DNA from: Neobacillus bataviensis
Lineage (GTDB): Bacteria > Bacillota > Bacilli > Bacillales_B > DSM-18226
NCBI RefSeq assembly: GCF_019969725.1
Contig: NZ_JAHXYW010000009.1
Span: forward strand, 124,001-188,000
Direction: 5' to 3'
Length of the DNA stretch: 64,000 nucleotides
The number at the start of each line of letters is the position of its first letter. The stretch's first letter is position 1. The translations under genes and the position numbers were made by a program. The notes beneath the pieces were generated by a model that saw only the letters and a program-made list of their open reading frames with translations, was not told the DNA's origin and ran no database searches. Shown in pieces: positions 24,693 through 33,700 of this stretch.

Positions 24693-24959
24693 CTATATTT
24701 GCCCTGGATAAAATGCCTCGTTGATTTCCCAAGACTCAACTATTTTGCGGGCTATCAAAGGTTGATATCCCATACCCATAAGGTACGCTATAGCGGCAAC
24801 CTCTCGTAAGGCATGGACATAATTAGTGTGTTTTGCTTCGTGTAATCCATATGGGACAAGATGTTCAACGTTACTTAATACCGTGTGTTTTAAAATGTTT
24901 GGATCATAATGATGAGGTTGACTAAAGTGATAAGGATTGTGTTGGTAAGGGTTATACAA
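24693..24959 (-). CDS. Conserved Bacillus hypothetical, His/Tyr-rich N-terminus, 88 aa
   Basis: ATG 24959 follows TAGGGAGG. Residues 1-20 are rich in His, Tyr, Asn and Pro (MYNPYQHNPYHFSQPHHYDP), like many small spore-coat proteins. The rest (VEHLVPYGLHEAKHTNYVHA and AAIAYLMGMGYQPLIARKIV) is a compact helical domain I have seen in unnamed Bacillus proteins. Expression during sporulation is a guess from composition. It faces the opposite way to the flanking repeats. Confidence 0.55.
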   Translation of the reverse strand: MYNPYQHNPYHFSQPHHYDPNILKHTVLSNVEHLVPYGLHEAKHTNYVHALREVAAIAYLMGMGYQPLIARKIVESWEINEAFYPGQI

Positions 24960-25088
24960 ATTACATTCCTCCCTAAATAAAAATAATTTATAAAGTCATC
25001 ATTAGTCTATGTGTGTTTTGTCATCGGTGAAACTGATACTGAATAATTAATAATAATGGGATTTGTTTAATATTTTAGACATATGAAA

Positions 25089-25190
25089 AAGATTCTTGTT
25101 CAACAAACGGTACAAGAATATTAGATCCAGCTGCCATTAAAGGCGGCTTTTCTTATTGTCCTAACAAAGCAGGTTAATTGAATAAGGAAT
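25089..25190 (+). repeat. CTAACGGG-family repeat, full
   Basis: CTTGTTCAACAAACGGTACA, hairpin CAGCTGCC-attaaa-GGCGGCTTTT, then TCCTAACAAAGCAGG TTAATTGAATAAGGA. Confidence 0.75.
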
Positions 25191-25365
25191 TGATCAAAGG
25201 AGAAGGGGGATTTTTCCTCTTTTCGATTGAATTTATAGAATAGTGACATTATTCACAGAATTTAAATAACAAATAAATTAAAATGAATTTTAGTTATTCA
25301 GCTAAGGGTGTGTCATATAAAACACATATTTTAGTTAATCAAAAGACATATAGGGGGATAGAACG

Positions 25366-25731
25366 GTGAAAAAAAATGACTTACCTATTGTATATTCATG
25401 CTCTGGATGTTCATCAGCTGCACAAACTGCTAACATGATTGCTATTAAAATGGATCGGGAAAAATTAGCTGAAATGTCCTGTATCGCTGGTGTTGGGGGT
25501 GATGTCAAACCACTTGTTAGAACAGCAAAATCAGGAAGAGATATCATTGCAATTGATGGTTGTTCCTTATCCTGTTGCAAAAGTTCTTTAGCTAGACATG
25601 AAGTTCAGCCCAAACATCATTTAGTTCTTTCTGACTTTGATGTACCAAAGATAAATGGTAAAGACCCTGACTCTAAAACTTATATAAGTGCATATAAACG
25701 TATTTTTGAACTCATTAATGATCATTTTTAA
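25366..25731 (+). CDS. DGC-domain putative zinc-binding protein, 121 aa
   Basis: The protein shows the Cys motifs of the DGC family: YSCSGCSSAAQTAN near the start, MSCIAGVGGD in the middle and the name-giving IDGCSLSCCKSS near residue 65. These Cys pairs probably bind zinc or an iron-sulfur centre. It is cytoplasmic; the role is unknown, possibly in metal or redox handling. The start at 25366 is GTG, after TAGGGGGATAG. It is the only gene in its array unit. Confidence 0.75.
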   Translation: MKKNDLPIVYSCSGCSSAAQTANMIAIKMDREKLAEMSCIAGVGGDVKPLVRTAKSGRDIIAIDGCSLSCCKSSLARHEVQPKHHLVLSDFDVPKINGKDPDSKTYISAYKRIFELINDHF

Positions 25732-25832
25732 TCGTTGATTTTATTTCTGAACAACATCGCTATTTATCCATTTTAGTAGGATTTTTTTTAATTGTCCTTT
25801 TTTAACTGTGCTTCTTTTTCTGTTTCAAAAGC

Positions 25833-25942
25833 AACCTTGTGAAAAGATGAACTTAAATTAACGGGTGTTTATGTTAAAGATGGTATGACTACGGCTATCC
25901 CGTTTTCTTATTGTACTAACGGAGCAGTTTAGTGGAACAAGA
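25833..25942 (+). repeat. CTAACGGG-family repeat, full with leader
   Basis: CCTTGTGAAAAGATGAACTT leader, AATTAACGGGTGTTTATG, GATGGTATGACTACGGCTATC stem, in part, then ACTAACGGAGCAGTTTAGT. Confidence 0.75.
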
Positions 25943-26104
25943 TTTCCGGAGTAAGCAACTATAAAAACGGCAGAATCAACCGTTTTAAATTTGGTTATTA
26001 GAGGGTGGGATTGTTGAATTTGGTACAAAACTAATATAAAGGGTGAAGTTTACAAATACTAAATACTAAATCCCTTTATTAAGCAAGTAAAGTAGGAGAA
26101 AATA

Positions 26105-26551
26105 ATGAGTATTGAAATGGAAAAAGAGCATCTTATCCAGCACGGCTTAAAAGTGTTTGAAGAAATTGGGGCTAATGAAATTTGCAGCGTCTGTATTAGA
26201 AGTGGAAATTCTTGTTGTCATGGATGTGAATTCTTAAAGGATAAGGAAGGTTGTCAAAAACGTAACACCTCTTGTATGGCGTGGCTATGCGGCTTACAAA
26301 AACTTTATTTTAAAGAGATTGGGTTATTAGATGATTGGGAAAAATTGTGGGCAAAAATACCAGGTAAATTACACCGTGGAGATGTGACTCCTGATATTGT
26401 GAAGGTGAATACATTACTCAAAGTTAAACACATTAATAAAAACTCAGGAAAGTTAATGGCTGATAAATTCAAAACTTTTGTAGAAGATGGGGGTAACTTA
26501 GAAAAATTAGAGAGACGTTTACAACACGATTTTGTTATGGAAAAACTATAA
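26105..26551 (+). CDS. Cys-rich hypothetical protein, 148 aa
   Basis: ATG 26105 follows GTAGGAG. Residues 26-62 hold eight Cys in the pattern ICSVCIRSGNSCCHGCEF...GCQKRNTSCMAWLCG, which could bind an iron-sulfur cluster or zinc, as in YkgJ-like proteins. The rest is a charged helical tail. No membrane segment is present. I cannot name a function. It is the only gene of its array unit. Confidence 0.6.
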   Translation: MSIEMEKEHLIQHGLKVFEEIGANEICSVCIRSGNSCCHGCEFLKDKEGCQKRNTSCMAWLCGLQKLYFKEIGLLDDWEKLWAKIPGKLHRGDVTPDIVKVNTLLKVKHINKNSGKLMADKFKTFVEDGGNLEKLERRLQHDFVMEKL

Positions 26552-26675
26552 ATATTGTAATTGCTTTACATTTTTTAAGAGCCGATCCAAAAGAAAAAAG
26601 AGGACACAAAAATTTAAATAGACTGAAAATCGATTTAAATTTTTGTTATAATTTACAAGTCATCATATTAGGATG

Positions 26676-26730
26676 AAAGGCAATTGTGACAGCCTTTTTC
26701 TTACTCGTTAACGGAGTTAATAAGTTGAAG
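26676..26730 (+). repeat. CTAACGGG-family repeat, degenerate
   Basis: A GGCAATTGTGACAGCCTTTTT hairpin-like lead, in part, followed by GTTAACGGAGTTAATAAG and TTGAAG. Confidence 0.55.
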
Positions 26731-26776
26731 AACTCGGATGTCCTGTTGTGTTTCACCCGAATAAAAATGTACCCGA

Positions 26777-26989
26777 TTATTCGGATCCATATTTAATTAT
26801 TCCATGTAAATAAACTGAGTATTCTCGCTGTACACATTCTCTTAACTTGATTTTCCCTTCCCTTTCTAATTCTCCAACCAATTCTTCAATCTTTTTTTCA
26901 TCTTCTTTTGTAGCCTTTGGAATCTCTGTTGAAAACAAATTACCTCGACTTGAATTGCGTAGATTTTTAAATAAACCAACTTTATTCAT
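26777..26989 (-). CDS. Small hypothetical protein, 70 aa
   Basis: I chose the ATG at 26989 because AAAAAGGGG lies eight bases upstream; the longer frame from 27022 starts inside that region. The product is charged and helical (KATKEDEKKIEELVGELERE) with a C-terminal Tyr-containing segment. No known family. It points against the neighbouring repeats. Confidence 0.5.
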   Translation of the reverse strand: MNKVGLFKNLRNSSRGNLFSTEIPKATKEDEKKIEELVGELEREGKIKLRECVQREYSVYLHGIIKYGSE

Positions 26990-27064
26990 TGGGTCATCCC
27001 CTTTTTCTATTATTTTCGACATTAAGAAGGTTTTTTCCTTTGAATACTAATTATTTTCTAAAGT

Positions 27065-27165
27065 TTTCTTATTCAGCTATCGGAGCGCAAGAGTTAGAGA
27101 TCAACGGACAGATCGGAAGCTCTTTTTTCTTGTTGAAATAACGAAGCGGGATAGCACAAAAAGAA
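27065..27165 (+). repeat. CTAACGGG-family repeat, full
   Basis: TTCTTATTCAGCTATCGGAG CGCAAGAGTTAGAGATC, hairpin region, six T, CTTGTTGAAATAACGAAGCG. Confidence 0.7.
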
Positions 27166-27286
27166 TCAAAGGAATAAGATCAATAGTTCTGTTTGATTTG
27201 AATTTGAATATTATTAAAGATACTTAATTACATTCTTCTTTCCAGTGATCATATCAAGCAATTAAATAATAGGGGGAAAAATTTAT

Positions 27287-27559
27287 ATGGATACTGTATT
27301 AAAAGTATCATCAAAATCAAATCCGAATTCAGTTGCAGGTGCAATTGCAAGCATATTAAGAGAGAGAGAAAATACAGAAATTCAAGCGATTGGAGCGGGT
27401 GCTTTAAATCAAGCGATTAAAGCAATTGCGATTGCAAGAGGATTCGTAGCTCCCAGTGGTCTTGATCTGGTTTTTGTTCCTGCATTTACAGATGTTTTAA
27501 TCAATAATGAAAATAGAACAGCAATCAAATTATTGGTAGGTCCTAGAAAAAAACGATAG
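27287..27559 (+). CDS. spoVS: Stage V sporulation protein S
   Basis: The 90-aa product matches SpoVS (usual length 86-90): LKVSSKSNPNSVAGAIASIL, then IQAIGAGALNQAIKAIAIAR and GLDLVFVPAFTDVLI. It has an Alba-like fold and affects septation and coat assembly in sporulating Bacillus. ATG 27287 follows AGGGGGAAAA. In B. subtilis spoVS lies in a conserved ymd neighbourhood; here it is alone in an array unit, so this may be an extra copy. Confidence 0.9.
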   Translation: MDTVLKVSSKSNPNSVAGAIASILRERENTEIQAIGAGALNQAIKAIAIARGFVAPSGLDLVFVPAFTDVLINNENRTAIKLLVGPRKKR

Positions 27560-27619
27560 ATTTGCGTTGAGACGATCAATAAAAGAATTATTTTTAATAA
27601 ATTTTCCTATTACTATATT

Positions 27620-27660
27620 AGCTTGTTGTGCTGACGGGTGCTATAGTTAAACGTAAAGCC
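27620..27660 (+). repeat. CTAACGGG-family repeat, left half
   Basis: CTTGTTGTGCTGACGGGTGC TATAGTTAAACG, cut off at about 27665 where a duplicated segment from 5.1 kb begins. Confidence 0.65.
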
Positions 27661-27669
27661 TGTTATTGA

Positions 27670-28005
27670 GTAAAGTTTTTCATATTGGATATCTTTCAGG
27701 TTAAATGGATAAGAAGTAACCCTTCTTTGAGGAATTTTTTGTTTTTAAGAAAAGTTCTGTTAAACTTTGATGTTGTTTTTTGTATTCATTTACTGTTGTG
27801 CCTCCCTGTAATTCTACGAAAGCTCCAAAATTAGTATACCTGTTACTTTACCTTGTACCTTGCTTCCTACTTCGACTGACATAAAAATTATTTTCCCCCT
27901 CAATATTGTTAAGAACACTTTATTATAACAAATTATTGAGTGAAATAATATCAACTGGAGTTATTTTCCTTCCACCTATTCGCATTCCTCCTCATCCAAC
28001 CCATT
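27670..28005 (-). pseudogene. Internally deleted copy of the yabR region
   Basis: Bases 27670-27785 match 5085-5190, and 27798-28005 match 5645-5852, including the yabR start, about its first 28 codons and its upstream region. The roughly 450 bases between, which hold most of the gene, are missing, and a one-base loss (AGTATACC against AGTGATACC) also shifts the frame. The copy is dead. Confidence 0.8.
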
Positions 28006-28137
28006 TCTTATTAAAGGATTAGTTTGCCAGTGGGTTTTTTCAGAATTTCATCTTTGCATATTCCAAGATAGGGGGTTTCGTAAAAAACTTTTCTGAGAAC
28101 AAGATGTTTTTATGGTAAATAGTAAAAACGAAAGTGT

Positions 28138-28206
28138 TCATTGTTCTTCTAACGGGTGCTTAAGTGCAAGAAGGATTGCAGTCACAGCGATCCTTTTTTC
28201 TTTTCG
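28138..28206 (+). repeat. CTAACGGG-family repeat, left half and hairpin
   Basis: TTCTTCTAACGGGTGCTTAA, hairpin GGATTGC-agtcaca-GCGATCC with six T. Confidence 0.8.
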
Positions 28207-28447
28207 AAAAATGGGAGTTTTGTTGAAAAAGCCATACATTCCAATTGCTCATTTACTGGTATAAACTTTAATTATTAACAAATAATCATATTATTACGAA
28301 CTTTGTTTATAAATTATTATCTTATAAACAAGGGTGGATGCCTTTACTTTCCTAATTAGCTTGTAAAAATTAATGCATATGTGCATTCCATCAGGGAGAT
28401 TAGTCCAATATTAAAAATTGTAAACAAATATAAGGGGGTTATGAAGT
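28207..28447. other. Leader region of the helicase gene
   Basis: A 240-base A+T-rich stretch without genes. It probably holds the cshA promoter and a long 5' untranslated leader, as is common for cold-induced helicase genes. Confidence 0.4.
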
Positions 28448-29902
28448 ATGACAACATTTCATGAAATGGACATTAGTGAACCCATTCAAAGAGCGATTAC
28501 GGATATGGGATTTGAAGAAGCTTCTCCTATTCAAGAGAAAGCCATTCCCATAGCTTTGACGGGGAAGGACATTATTGGTCAAGCACAAACAGGTACAGGA
28601 AAGACGGCTGCCTTCGCCATACCGATCTTGGAGAAAGTGGATACGAGCAAAAAATATATTCAGGCGATTGCAATTGCACCGACAAGAGAATTAGCTATTC
28701 AGGTTTCAGAAGAGATAAATCGGCTGGCAAAATACATGGGCATATCTTCTCTCCCTATTTATGGAGGGCAGTCTATAGAACGCCAAATCAAGGCATTAAA
28801 AAAGGTCCCTCAAATTATTACGGGAACACCTGGAAGACTTTTGGACCACATTCAACGTAAAACGCTGAAGTTAGATCGCATCTCAGTGGTGGTATTGGAT
28901 GAAGCTGATGAAATGTTAGATATGGGCTTTCTGGAGGATATCGAACGAATCCTCAAAGAGACCCCTGAAGAAAAACAAACCTTGCTGTTCTCTGCCACCA
29001 TGCCCAAACCGATTCAAAATCTTGCGGAAAGGTTTATGAACGATCCAGAGTTAGTAAAGATGAAAGCGAAGGAAGTTACCTCGCCAACTGTAAAGCAAAT
29101 TTATTATGAGGTTAATGAACGAGATAAATTTGAAGTGCTTTGCCGTCTGCTAGACGTGGATAACCCAGAATTAGCCGTGATTTTTGGAAGAACAAAAAGA
29201 CGCGTGGATGAATTAAGTGATGCATTGAATAAAAGAGGGTATCTTGCTGATGGGTTGCACGGAGATTTAAATCAACGACAGCGAGATGTTGTGATGAATA
29301 AATTTCGTGAGGGAAACATTGATATTTTAGTTGCGACCGATGTGGCTGCGAGAGGAATTGATGTTTCAGGGGTTACCCACGTCTACAATTTTGACATTCC
29401 TCAAGACCCGGAAAGTTATGTTCACCGAATCGGCAGAACGGGGCGAGCAGGTAAGACGGGGCTAGCTATTACATTTGTTACACCGAGGGAAACCAGACAG
29501 ATTCACAGTATTGAAAAAGCCTCGAAAGGAAAGATCCAGCGTAAATCAATTCCGACGGTAGCAGAAGCAATGGAGTCTATACAGAGAGCTGCATTAGAAA
29601 AGATGATTCAATTGGTTGAAGAGGAACAGTACATACAGTTTAAACAAGCAGCAAGCGAATTACTCGATCAATACGATTCAATAGCGTTGGTCTCAGTTGC
29701 CTTGAAATTGTTGTCGAAGGAACAGAGGGATGCTCCTGTTCAGTTAACTTCCGAGTCACCTCGATATGCCAGTAAGCCTAAAATAAAGGTACAAGAGAAA
29801 TCAAGGAGAAATTATAAAGGAAATATGGAATTTGGGGGAAAAGGGGGAAATGGCAATCGTAAAAAAACTTCTAGGTCATCTCGAAAAAAGAAAGCATTAT
29901 GA
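28448..29902 (+). CDS. cshA: DEAD-box RNA helicase, CshA-like, 484 aa
   Basis: An ATP-dependent RNA helicase of ribosome assembly and mRNA decay. All motifs are present: Q motif [10 protein letters not shown], motif I AQTGTGKT, Ia PTRELAIQ, Ib [48 protein letters not shown] basic Gly/Lys/Arg/Ser-rich tail ([20 protein letters not shown]) fits the CshA group and its degradosome contacts. ATG 28448 follows AAGGGGG. It lies in the repeat array, which is odd for such a core gene; it may be a second helicase copy. Confidence 0.85.
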   Translation: MTTFHEMDISEPIQRAITDMGFEEASPIQEKAIPIALTGKDIIGQAQTGTGKTAAFAIPILEKVDTSKKYIQAIAIAPTRELAIQVSEEINRLAKYMGISSLPIYGGQSIERQIKALKKVPQIITGTPGRLLDHIQRKTLKLDRISVVVLDEADEMLDMGFLEDIERILKETPEEKQTLLFSATMPKPIQNLAERFMNDPELVKMKAKEVTSPTVKQIYYEVNERDKFEVLCRLLDVDNPELAVIFGRTKRRVDELSDALNKRGYLADGLHGDLNQRQRDVVMNKFREGNIDILVATDVAARGIDVSGVTHVYNFDIPQDPESYVHRIGRTGRAGKTGLAITFVTPRETRQIHSIEKASKGKIQRKSIPTVAEAMESIQRAALEKMIQLVEEEQYIQFKQAASELLDQYDSIALVSVALKLLSKEQRDAPVQLTSESPRYASKPKIKVQEKSRRNYKGNMEFGGKGGNGNRKKTSRSSRKKKAL

Positions 29903-29928
29903 AATGAATACAAGGAGGATAATAACAA

Positions 29929-29967
29929 TGGATGAAAACAGCCCAGATAAAATTAGAGAAGCTTAAG
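29929..29967 (+). CDS. Possible 12-codon leader-like peptide
   Basis: ATG 29929 lies after AAGGAGG and encodes MDENSPDKIREA. The frame would continue if TAA were changed, so it may be the start of a gene lost to a nonsense change. Confidence 0.25.
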
Positions 29968-30012
29968 GGGCAGATGATGAGTATTATGCGGAAATAGGAA
30001 ATGATGTACTTT

Positions 30013-30122
30013 TATATTGTGAATTGTTTCACTTACACTAACGGGGTGCAATAGTTCAAGATCGAGCTGCCATATTTGGTGGCTTTTTTGTTATTCAACT
30101 AAAGGGGCAGGTTAGTTGAAAA
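30013..30122 (+). repeat. CTAACGGG-family repeat, full with leader
   Basis: ATTGTGAATTGTTTCACTTA leader, CACTAACGGGGTGCAATAG, hairpin GAGCTGCC-atattt-GGTGGCTTTTTT, then TTCAACTAAAGGGGCAGGTT AGTTGAA. Confidence 0.85.
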
Positions 30123-30205
30123 AAGCCTAGAGGGACTCAGACATTTGGAAGTCCCTTATTTATATTAAAGTTAACAATAATATTCAACAGAGCCTAAGTC
30201 AAAAA

Positions 30206-30532
30206 TTAACTTTGGTTTCTATCTAATTTTTTTACTAACCTATCGTACTGTAACCGAAAAAGATGAATGACTAAAGTAATATCATCTTTGCTTTTAATGT
30301 AATAACTAATCCATCCAGAATCAGGTAAAACATGATGTGGTTGAGCCAGACCTTTTTTTAAAATATCATCTCTGATTGATTTTGGAAATGGAAGATCGGC
30401 TAATGTGTCCCCGTGAATGTGACCTAATTCTTTGTTATTATAATTAAATTCAATCCCACCAAATCGATGTGGCTTCTCAGTCACACCTTCCCAGCTGAGA
30501 ATTTCTTTTTTAATCATACCGATAATGGACAA
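30206..30532 (-). CDS. DUF5519 (luciferase-like domain) protein, 108 aa
   Basis: TTG 30532 lies nine bases after AAGGAGTGAG. The sequence PHRFGGIEFNYNNKELGHIH, GDTLADLPFPKSIRDDIL and HHVLPDSGWISYYIKS matches the small DUF5519 family, annotated in Pfam as luciferase-like although bacterial members are not known to emit light. The role may be nucleic-acid or small-molecule binding. It is cytoplasmic and is the only gene in its unit, facing against the repeats. Confidence 0.65.
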   Translation of the reverse strand: MSIIGMIKKEILSWEGVTEKPHRFGGIEFNYNNKELGHIHGDTLADLPFPKSIRDDILKKGLAQPHHVLPDSGWISYYIKSKDDITLVIHLFRLQYDRLVKKLDRNQS

Positions 30533-30687
30533 AGCATCTCACTCCTTAAAAATCGTGTATTTTACTAAATAGAATACGATTTTTCTTTGAAATTTGTCTC
30601 AATCCAAAGTATGAATTTATATACGAAAATAGTTTAATATAGGTGGTCTAGGCGTTAGATTTTAAAGCTAATTGCTGATAAGCGACT

Positions 30688-30774
30688 TTTGTTAGTTCAG
30701 CTTGAACTGCAACAAGGGGAGTTTTTTATACTGCGTCTTATTGTACTAACGAAGCAGGTTAGTTGAGGAAGGAT
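30688..30774 (+). repeat. CTAACGGG-family repeat
   Basis: GTTAGTTCAGCTTGAACTGC is a changed left part; the right palindrome ACTAACGAAGCAGGTTAGT TGAGGAAGGA is well kept. Confidence 0.7.
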
Positions 30775-30846
30775 AATACGATTAGAATGGAGAATTTACA
30801 GCTATAAATGGCTAAGGTAGCAATATATATTAAAGGGGAAATAAAA

Positions 30847-30924
30847 ATGAAACGTGTTTTTTTAGGTATATTAGTGATAATGGTTATCCTTTTAGGAATG
30901 TATTTCTTGACTACCAATGCTTAG
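30847..30924 (+). CDS. Single-span membrane peptide, 25 aa
   Basis: ATG 30847 follows AAAGGGGAAA and encodes MKRVFLGILVIMVILLGMYF plus five residues, a basic end and one hydrophobic helix. Such peptides can be real small membrane proteins. It is the only coding sequence of a complete array unit bounded by two repeat copies, which supports it. Confidence 0.45.
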   Translation: MKRVFLGILVIMVILLGMYFLTTNA

Positions 30925-30925
30925 T

Positions 30926-30964
30926 TTCTTATTCAAGTAACGGGTCAGGTTATCGCAAGAAGGA
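30926..30964 (+). repeat. CTAACGGG-family repeat, right half
   Basis: TTCTTATTCAAGTAACGGGT CAGGTTATCGCAAGAAGGA. Confidence 0.7.
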
Positions 30965-31058
30965 ATACAACAAATGGGTAGTGAATATTCAATAGGTCCA
31001 CGGTGATGGTAATATAGGAAAATTGGTTCGATTTAATTGAATATAGGGGGAAAAGATT

Positions 31059-31550
31059 ATTAAAAAATTTAAAGCTAGTCTAGCAGTTTTAACTGTTTTT
31101 ATATTGGTAGCTTGTAATGCAACTACTTCTAAATCAAAGGACAAAATAGAACATTTCTCTTCTAAAGAAAAGGCATTTCAACATTATATTAAAATTGAAA
31201 ATGTTGCAGGCAGTATTGATTTAATTACTACTTTACAAGGAGACAAGTTATTAGTAACCCAAGAGAGTACAAATATTTATTTTGTTGGAGAATTAAAAAA
31301 GGATGACAATGGATTTTATGCTGAGAAAATTACACCAGGTTTTCAGTTGACCTCAGAAACAAGTTTTGAAATAAACACAATGAATGGCAATAAATACACA
31401 ATTTATTTTAAAAAGACTAATGATGAACCTAATTACGTTTCGGTATCTAACGGTAAATATTTTGTCTCTATTCTAGAAGGGCATACCTTAAGTGAAGACA
31501 CATTGACTACAAAAAATGTAATAAATGATGTTGAAGATGTAAAAAAGTAA
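31059..31550 (+). CDS. Lipoprotein of unknown function, about 163 aa
   Basis: The conventional start at 31104 lies inside the signal peptide. Reading back in frame gives IIKKFKASLAVLTVFILVAC, a complete lipoprotein signal with lipobox LVAC, but no ATG, GTG or TTG. Two ATT codons at 31056 and 31059 sit five and eight bases after AGGGGGG, so ATT initiation or a mutated start must be assumed. The mature protein (from the Cys) is beta-rich with no known motif. It would be anchored to the outer face of the cell membrane. Confidence 0.55.
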   Translation: MKKFKASLAVLTVFILVACNATTSKSKDKIEHFSSKEKAFQHYIKIENVAGSIDLITTLQGDKLLVTQESTNIYFVGELKKDDNGFYAEKITPGFQLTSETSFEINTMNGNKYTIYFKKTNDEPNYVSVSNGKYFVSILEGHTLSEDTLTTKNVINDVEDVKK

Positions 31551-31559
31551 ATTGACTAA

Positions 31560-31649
31560 AACGTGTAACAGAAGCTGAATTAGCTACATTTAAGGCAGCA
31601 TTTCTTTTCTTTTCTTTTGCACTAACGGGGCAGGATAGTTCAATAAGAA
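31560..31649 (+). repeat. CTAACGGG-family repeat
   Basis: A divergent left part with GAAGCTGAATTAGCTAC and a GCAGCATTT end, in part, then CACTAACGGGGCAGGATAGT TCAATAAG. Confidence 0.7.
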
Positions 31650-31686
31650 CGAAGATGGTTGTTATTAAAAAAAGGGTTGGATTATT

Positions 31687-32160
31687 ATGCAAATACGGAA
31701 TGTGAAAAGTTCAGATTATAATGTTATTTCACCATTGATTAACGAATGGTGGGGCGGAAGGCAAATGTCAGATATGTTGCCTAAGTTATTCTTTGTGCAT
31801 TTCAAAAATACAAGTTTTATTGCTGAAAAAGACGGTGAAATTTTGGGCTTTTTGATTGGTTTTTTGTCTCAATCAGATAAAGATGTTGCATATATACATT
31901 TTGTTGGTGTAAACCCTAACCACCGTAAAAACCAAATTGGAAAGCAACTTTATAATGAATTCTTCAATGTGGCCAAGAAGCATAAGGTAAATTTTGTTCG
32001 TGCTGTAACTTCACCAGTAAATAAGGTTTCAATTGCTTATCACACAAAGATGGGATTCAATATTGAAAATGGGGACAAAGAAGTGGACGGTGTGTCTGTA
32101 TTTTCTGATTACGATGGACCAAATCAAGATAGAGTATTGTTTGTTAAAGGGGTAGATTAA
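31687..32160 (+). CDS. GNAT N-acetyltransferase, 157 aa
   Basis: A single-domain acetyltransferase: [20 protein letters not shown] is the first strand-helix, [19 protein letters not shown] the central strands, and [20 protein letters not shown] the acetyl-CoA loop (R/QxxxIG). [10 protein letters not shown] closes the fold. It is cytoplasmic with unknown substrate. ATG 31687 has AAAGGG upstream. It forms a one-gene unit and is not closely similar to the GNAT at 8.5 kb. Confidence 0.8.
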   Translation: MQIRNVKSSDYNVISPLINEWWGGRQMSDMLPKLFFVHFKNTSFIAEKDGEILGFLIGFLSQSDKDVAYIHFVGVNPNHRKNQIGKQLYNEFFNVAKKHKVNFVRAVTSPVNKVSIAYHTKMGFNIENGDKEVDGVSVFSDYDGPNQDRVLFVKGVD

Positions 32161-32162
32161 AT

Positions 32163-32200
32163 CTGTATTCTTATTTTACTATCGGTGCTTTTGTTGAATT
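32163..32200 (+). repeat. CTAACGGG-family repeat, left half
   Basis: TTCTTATTTTACTATCGGTG CTTTTGTTGAAT. Confidence 0.55.
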
Positions 32201-32237
32201 ATTTTAATTAAAATGATGTTGATTAGGATGGTCTGTA

Positions 32238-32546
32238 ATGAAAAACAAATTATTGAAAATATGGAATTTATTTATTGATTCAAGTCCACCAGAGCTAACA
32301 AAAGAGCCTACCCTTTTGGGTAAATTTATTTTTTTTGTTCTAATAATTGGCTTAGTTCTTTACATTTATGGTATTTTTCATCATAACAAATTAATAAATT
32401 TGGTTTGCCATATTTGTGTTGGTTTAGGTATGTTCAGAGTAGGTATTTCTTTATTTGAACATAAATGGCAAAAAATTTTAGTTATTATTGGTCTTTCTTT
32501 TTTCCTATTAAATGATTGTTATAGCCTTGGAAAATTACTCTTTTAG
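32238..32546 (+). CDS. Small membrane protein, 102 aa
   Basis: ATG 32238 follows TAGGATGG. Three hydrophobic segments are visible: LGKFIFFVLIIGLVLYIYGI, LVCHICVGLGMFRVGISLF and LVIIGLSFFLLNDCYSLGK. The N-terminal 20 residues are polar and probably cytoplasmic. No family known. It is a one-gene unit in the array. Confidence 0.55.
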   Translation: MKNKLLKIWNLFIDSSPPELTKEPTLLGKFIFFVLIIGLVLYIYGIFHHNKLINLVCHICVGLGMFRVGISLFEHKWQKILVIIGLSFFLLNDCYSLGKLLF

Positions 32547-32595
32547 TCAAATACGAAGCACAAAAAAAGTGGTCTTCATTGGTACACATTAAAAA

Positions 32596-32688
32596 TTTCT
32601 TATTAAGCTAACGGGTGCTGAGTTTAAGAAAGGATTGCTGCGGCGATCCTTTTTTCTTGTTGCACTAAGGGGGCAGTTTAGTAAAGGA
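32596..32688 (+). repeat. CTAACGGG-family repeat, full
   Basis: TTCTTATTAAGCTAACGGGT GC, hairpin GGATTGC-TGCG-GCGATCC with six T, CTTGTT, CACTAAGGGGGCAGTTTAGT. Confidence 0.85.
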
Positions 32689-32794
32689 GTTTTTATAATA
32701 AAACAGAATATATAAGTTAATGAATTTCCTGAATTTGGGCTTTGGGAACCGTTTATCACAAAAGAAGAATAAATGAAAGTGGAGGAAGATTAAT

Positions 32795-33307
32795 ATGACA
32801 CACCCCTCATTAAAAATGTACAACTACCACGTTTGGGCAAATGGAGTTATAATTGAACGTTTGAAAGAACTTCCACAGGATCTTTATCATAGGAAAATTC
32901 AGAGTGGTTTTTCTTCAGTATCAAATGTGTTGACTCACATTTATCTTACAGATTATATTTGGTTCGAGGTTATCTCAGGTAAAAGTATGAAACAAGCAAT
33001 GGCGACCGCTAACCAATTGAGAGAACAAGTGGAAAAGAAAAGTATTGATGAAATAAAAGAAATATTTCAAGACCTATCCGAACAATATAAGGCACTTTTA
33101 AACAGTCAAGAGGATATTGAAAAGTTGATTTTAGTGGATAACCCATATGCAGGGTTACTTGAAACTTCTATTTCTGAAACATTACTACACGTTGTTACTC
33201 ACGGTTCATATCACCGTGGTAATATAGCTACTATGTTACGACATATGGGGCACACCTCCGTTATGCAAGATTTTGGTCTTTACATCTATCAAAATAGAAC
33301 AGAGTAA
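32795..33307 (+). CDS. DinB-family protein, 170 aa
   Basis: A four-helix DinB/YfiT-type protein: MYNYHVWANGVIIERLKELP at the start, SVSNVLTHIYLTDYIWFEV with the first metal His, and VVTHGSYHRGNIATMLRHMG with the last two. These three His positions mark an intact metal site. The family is linked to stress and thiol chemistry. ATG 32795 has GTGGAGGAAG upstream. It is a one-gene unit, only distantly similar to the DinB protein at 7.8 kb. Confidence 0.8.
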   Translation: MTHPSLKMYNYHVWANGVIIERLKELPQDLYHRKIQSGFSSVSNVLTHIYLTDYIWFEVISGKSMKQAMATANQLREQVEKKSIDEIKEIFQDLSEQYKALLNSQEDIEKLILVDNPYAGLLETSISETLLHVVTHGSYHRGNIATMLRHMGHTSVMQDFGLYIYQNRTE

Positions 33308-33334
33308 CTCAGCACAAATTCCCATTACATAAAT

Positions 33335-33433
33335 TTGTTCTTTAACAAACGTGTGCTTTCCTTAAAGCTCTGGCTGCTTATTACGGCAGCCTTTTCTTAT
33401 TGAACTAAAGGATGCAGTTTAGTGAAAGAAGGA
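33335..33433 (+). repeat. CTAACGGG-family repeat, full
   Basis: TTCTTTAACAAACGTGTGCT, hairpin GGCTGC-ttatta-GCAGCC (approximately), then TTGAACTAAAGGATGCAG TTTAGTGAAAGAAGGA. Confidence 0.8.
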
Positions 33434-33454
33434 ATTATCCAATCTTAATGCGAA

Positions 33455-33535
33455 TTGTTAAAGAGTTAAAAAATGGGATGGCTGCGGCGATCCCATATTC
33501 TTATTGTGCTAACGGATGCAGGTTAATTAAAGATT
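33455..33535 (+). repeat. CTAACGGG-family repeat
   Basis: A decayed left half (TTGTTAAAGAGTTAA), hairpin GGGATGGC-TGCG-GCGATCCC, then GTGCTAACGGATGCAGGTTA. It follows another copy directly. Confidence 0.8.
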
Positions 33536-33700
33536 GTTCTAAATCGGAATAGAAATTTCCAATCAAATTGTTTTTAATGAAGGATTATCCCTTTTTAGAA
33601 ATTTGTTTTAAAATATAATCAAAGAAAACGAGATTCTGACTCTTGGTTAAAAAAAGACAGCATTGAGCTGTGAATCATTATAAATGGAGGAGGAAAAAGG

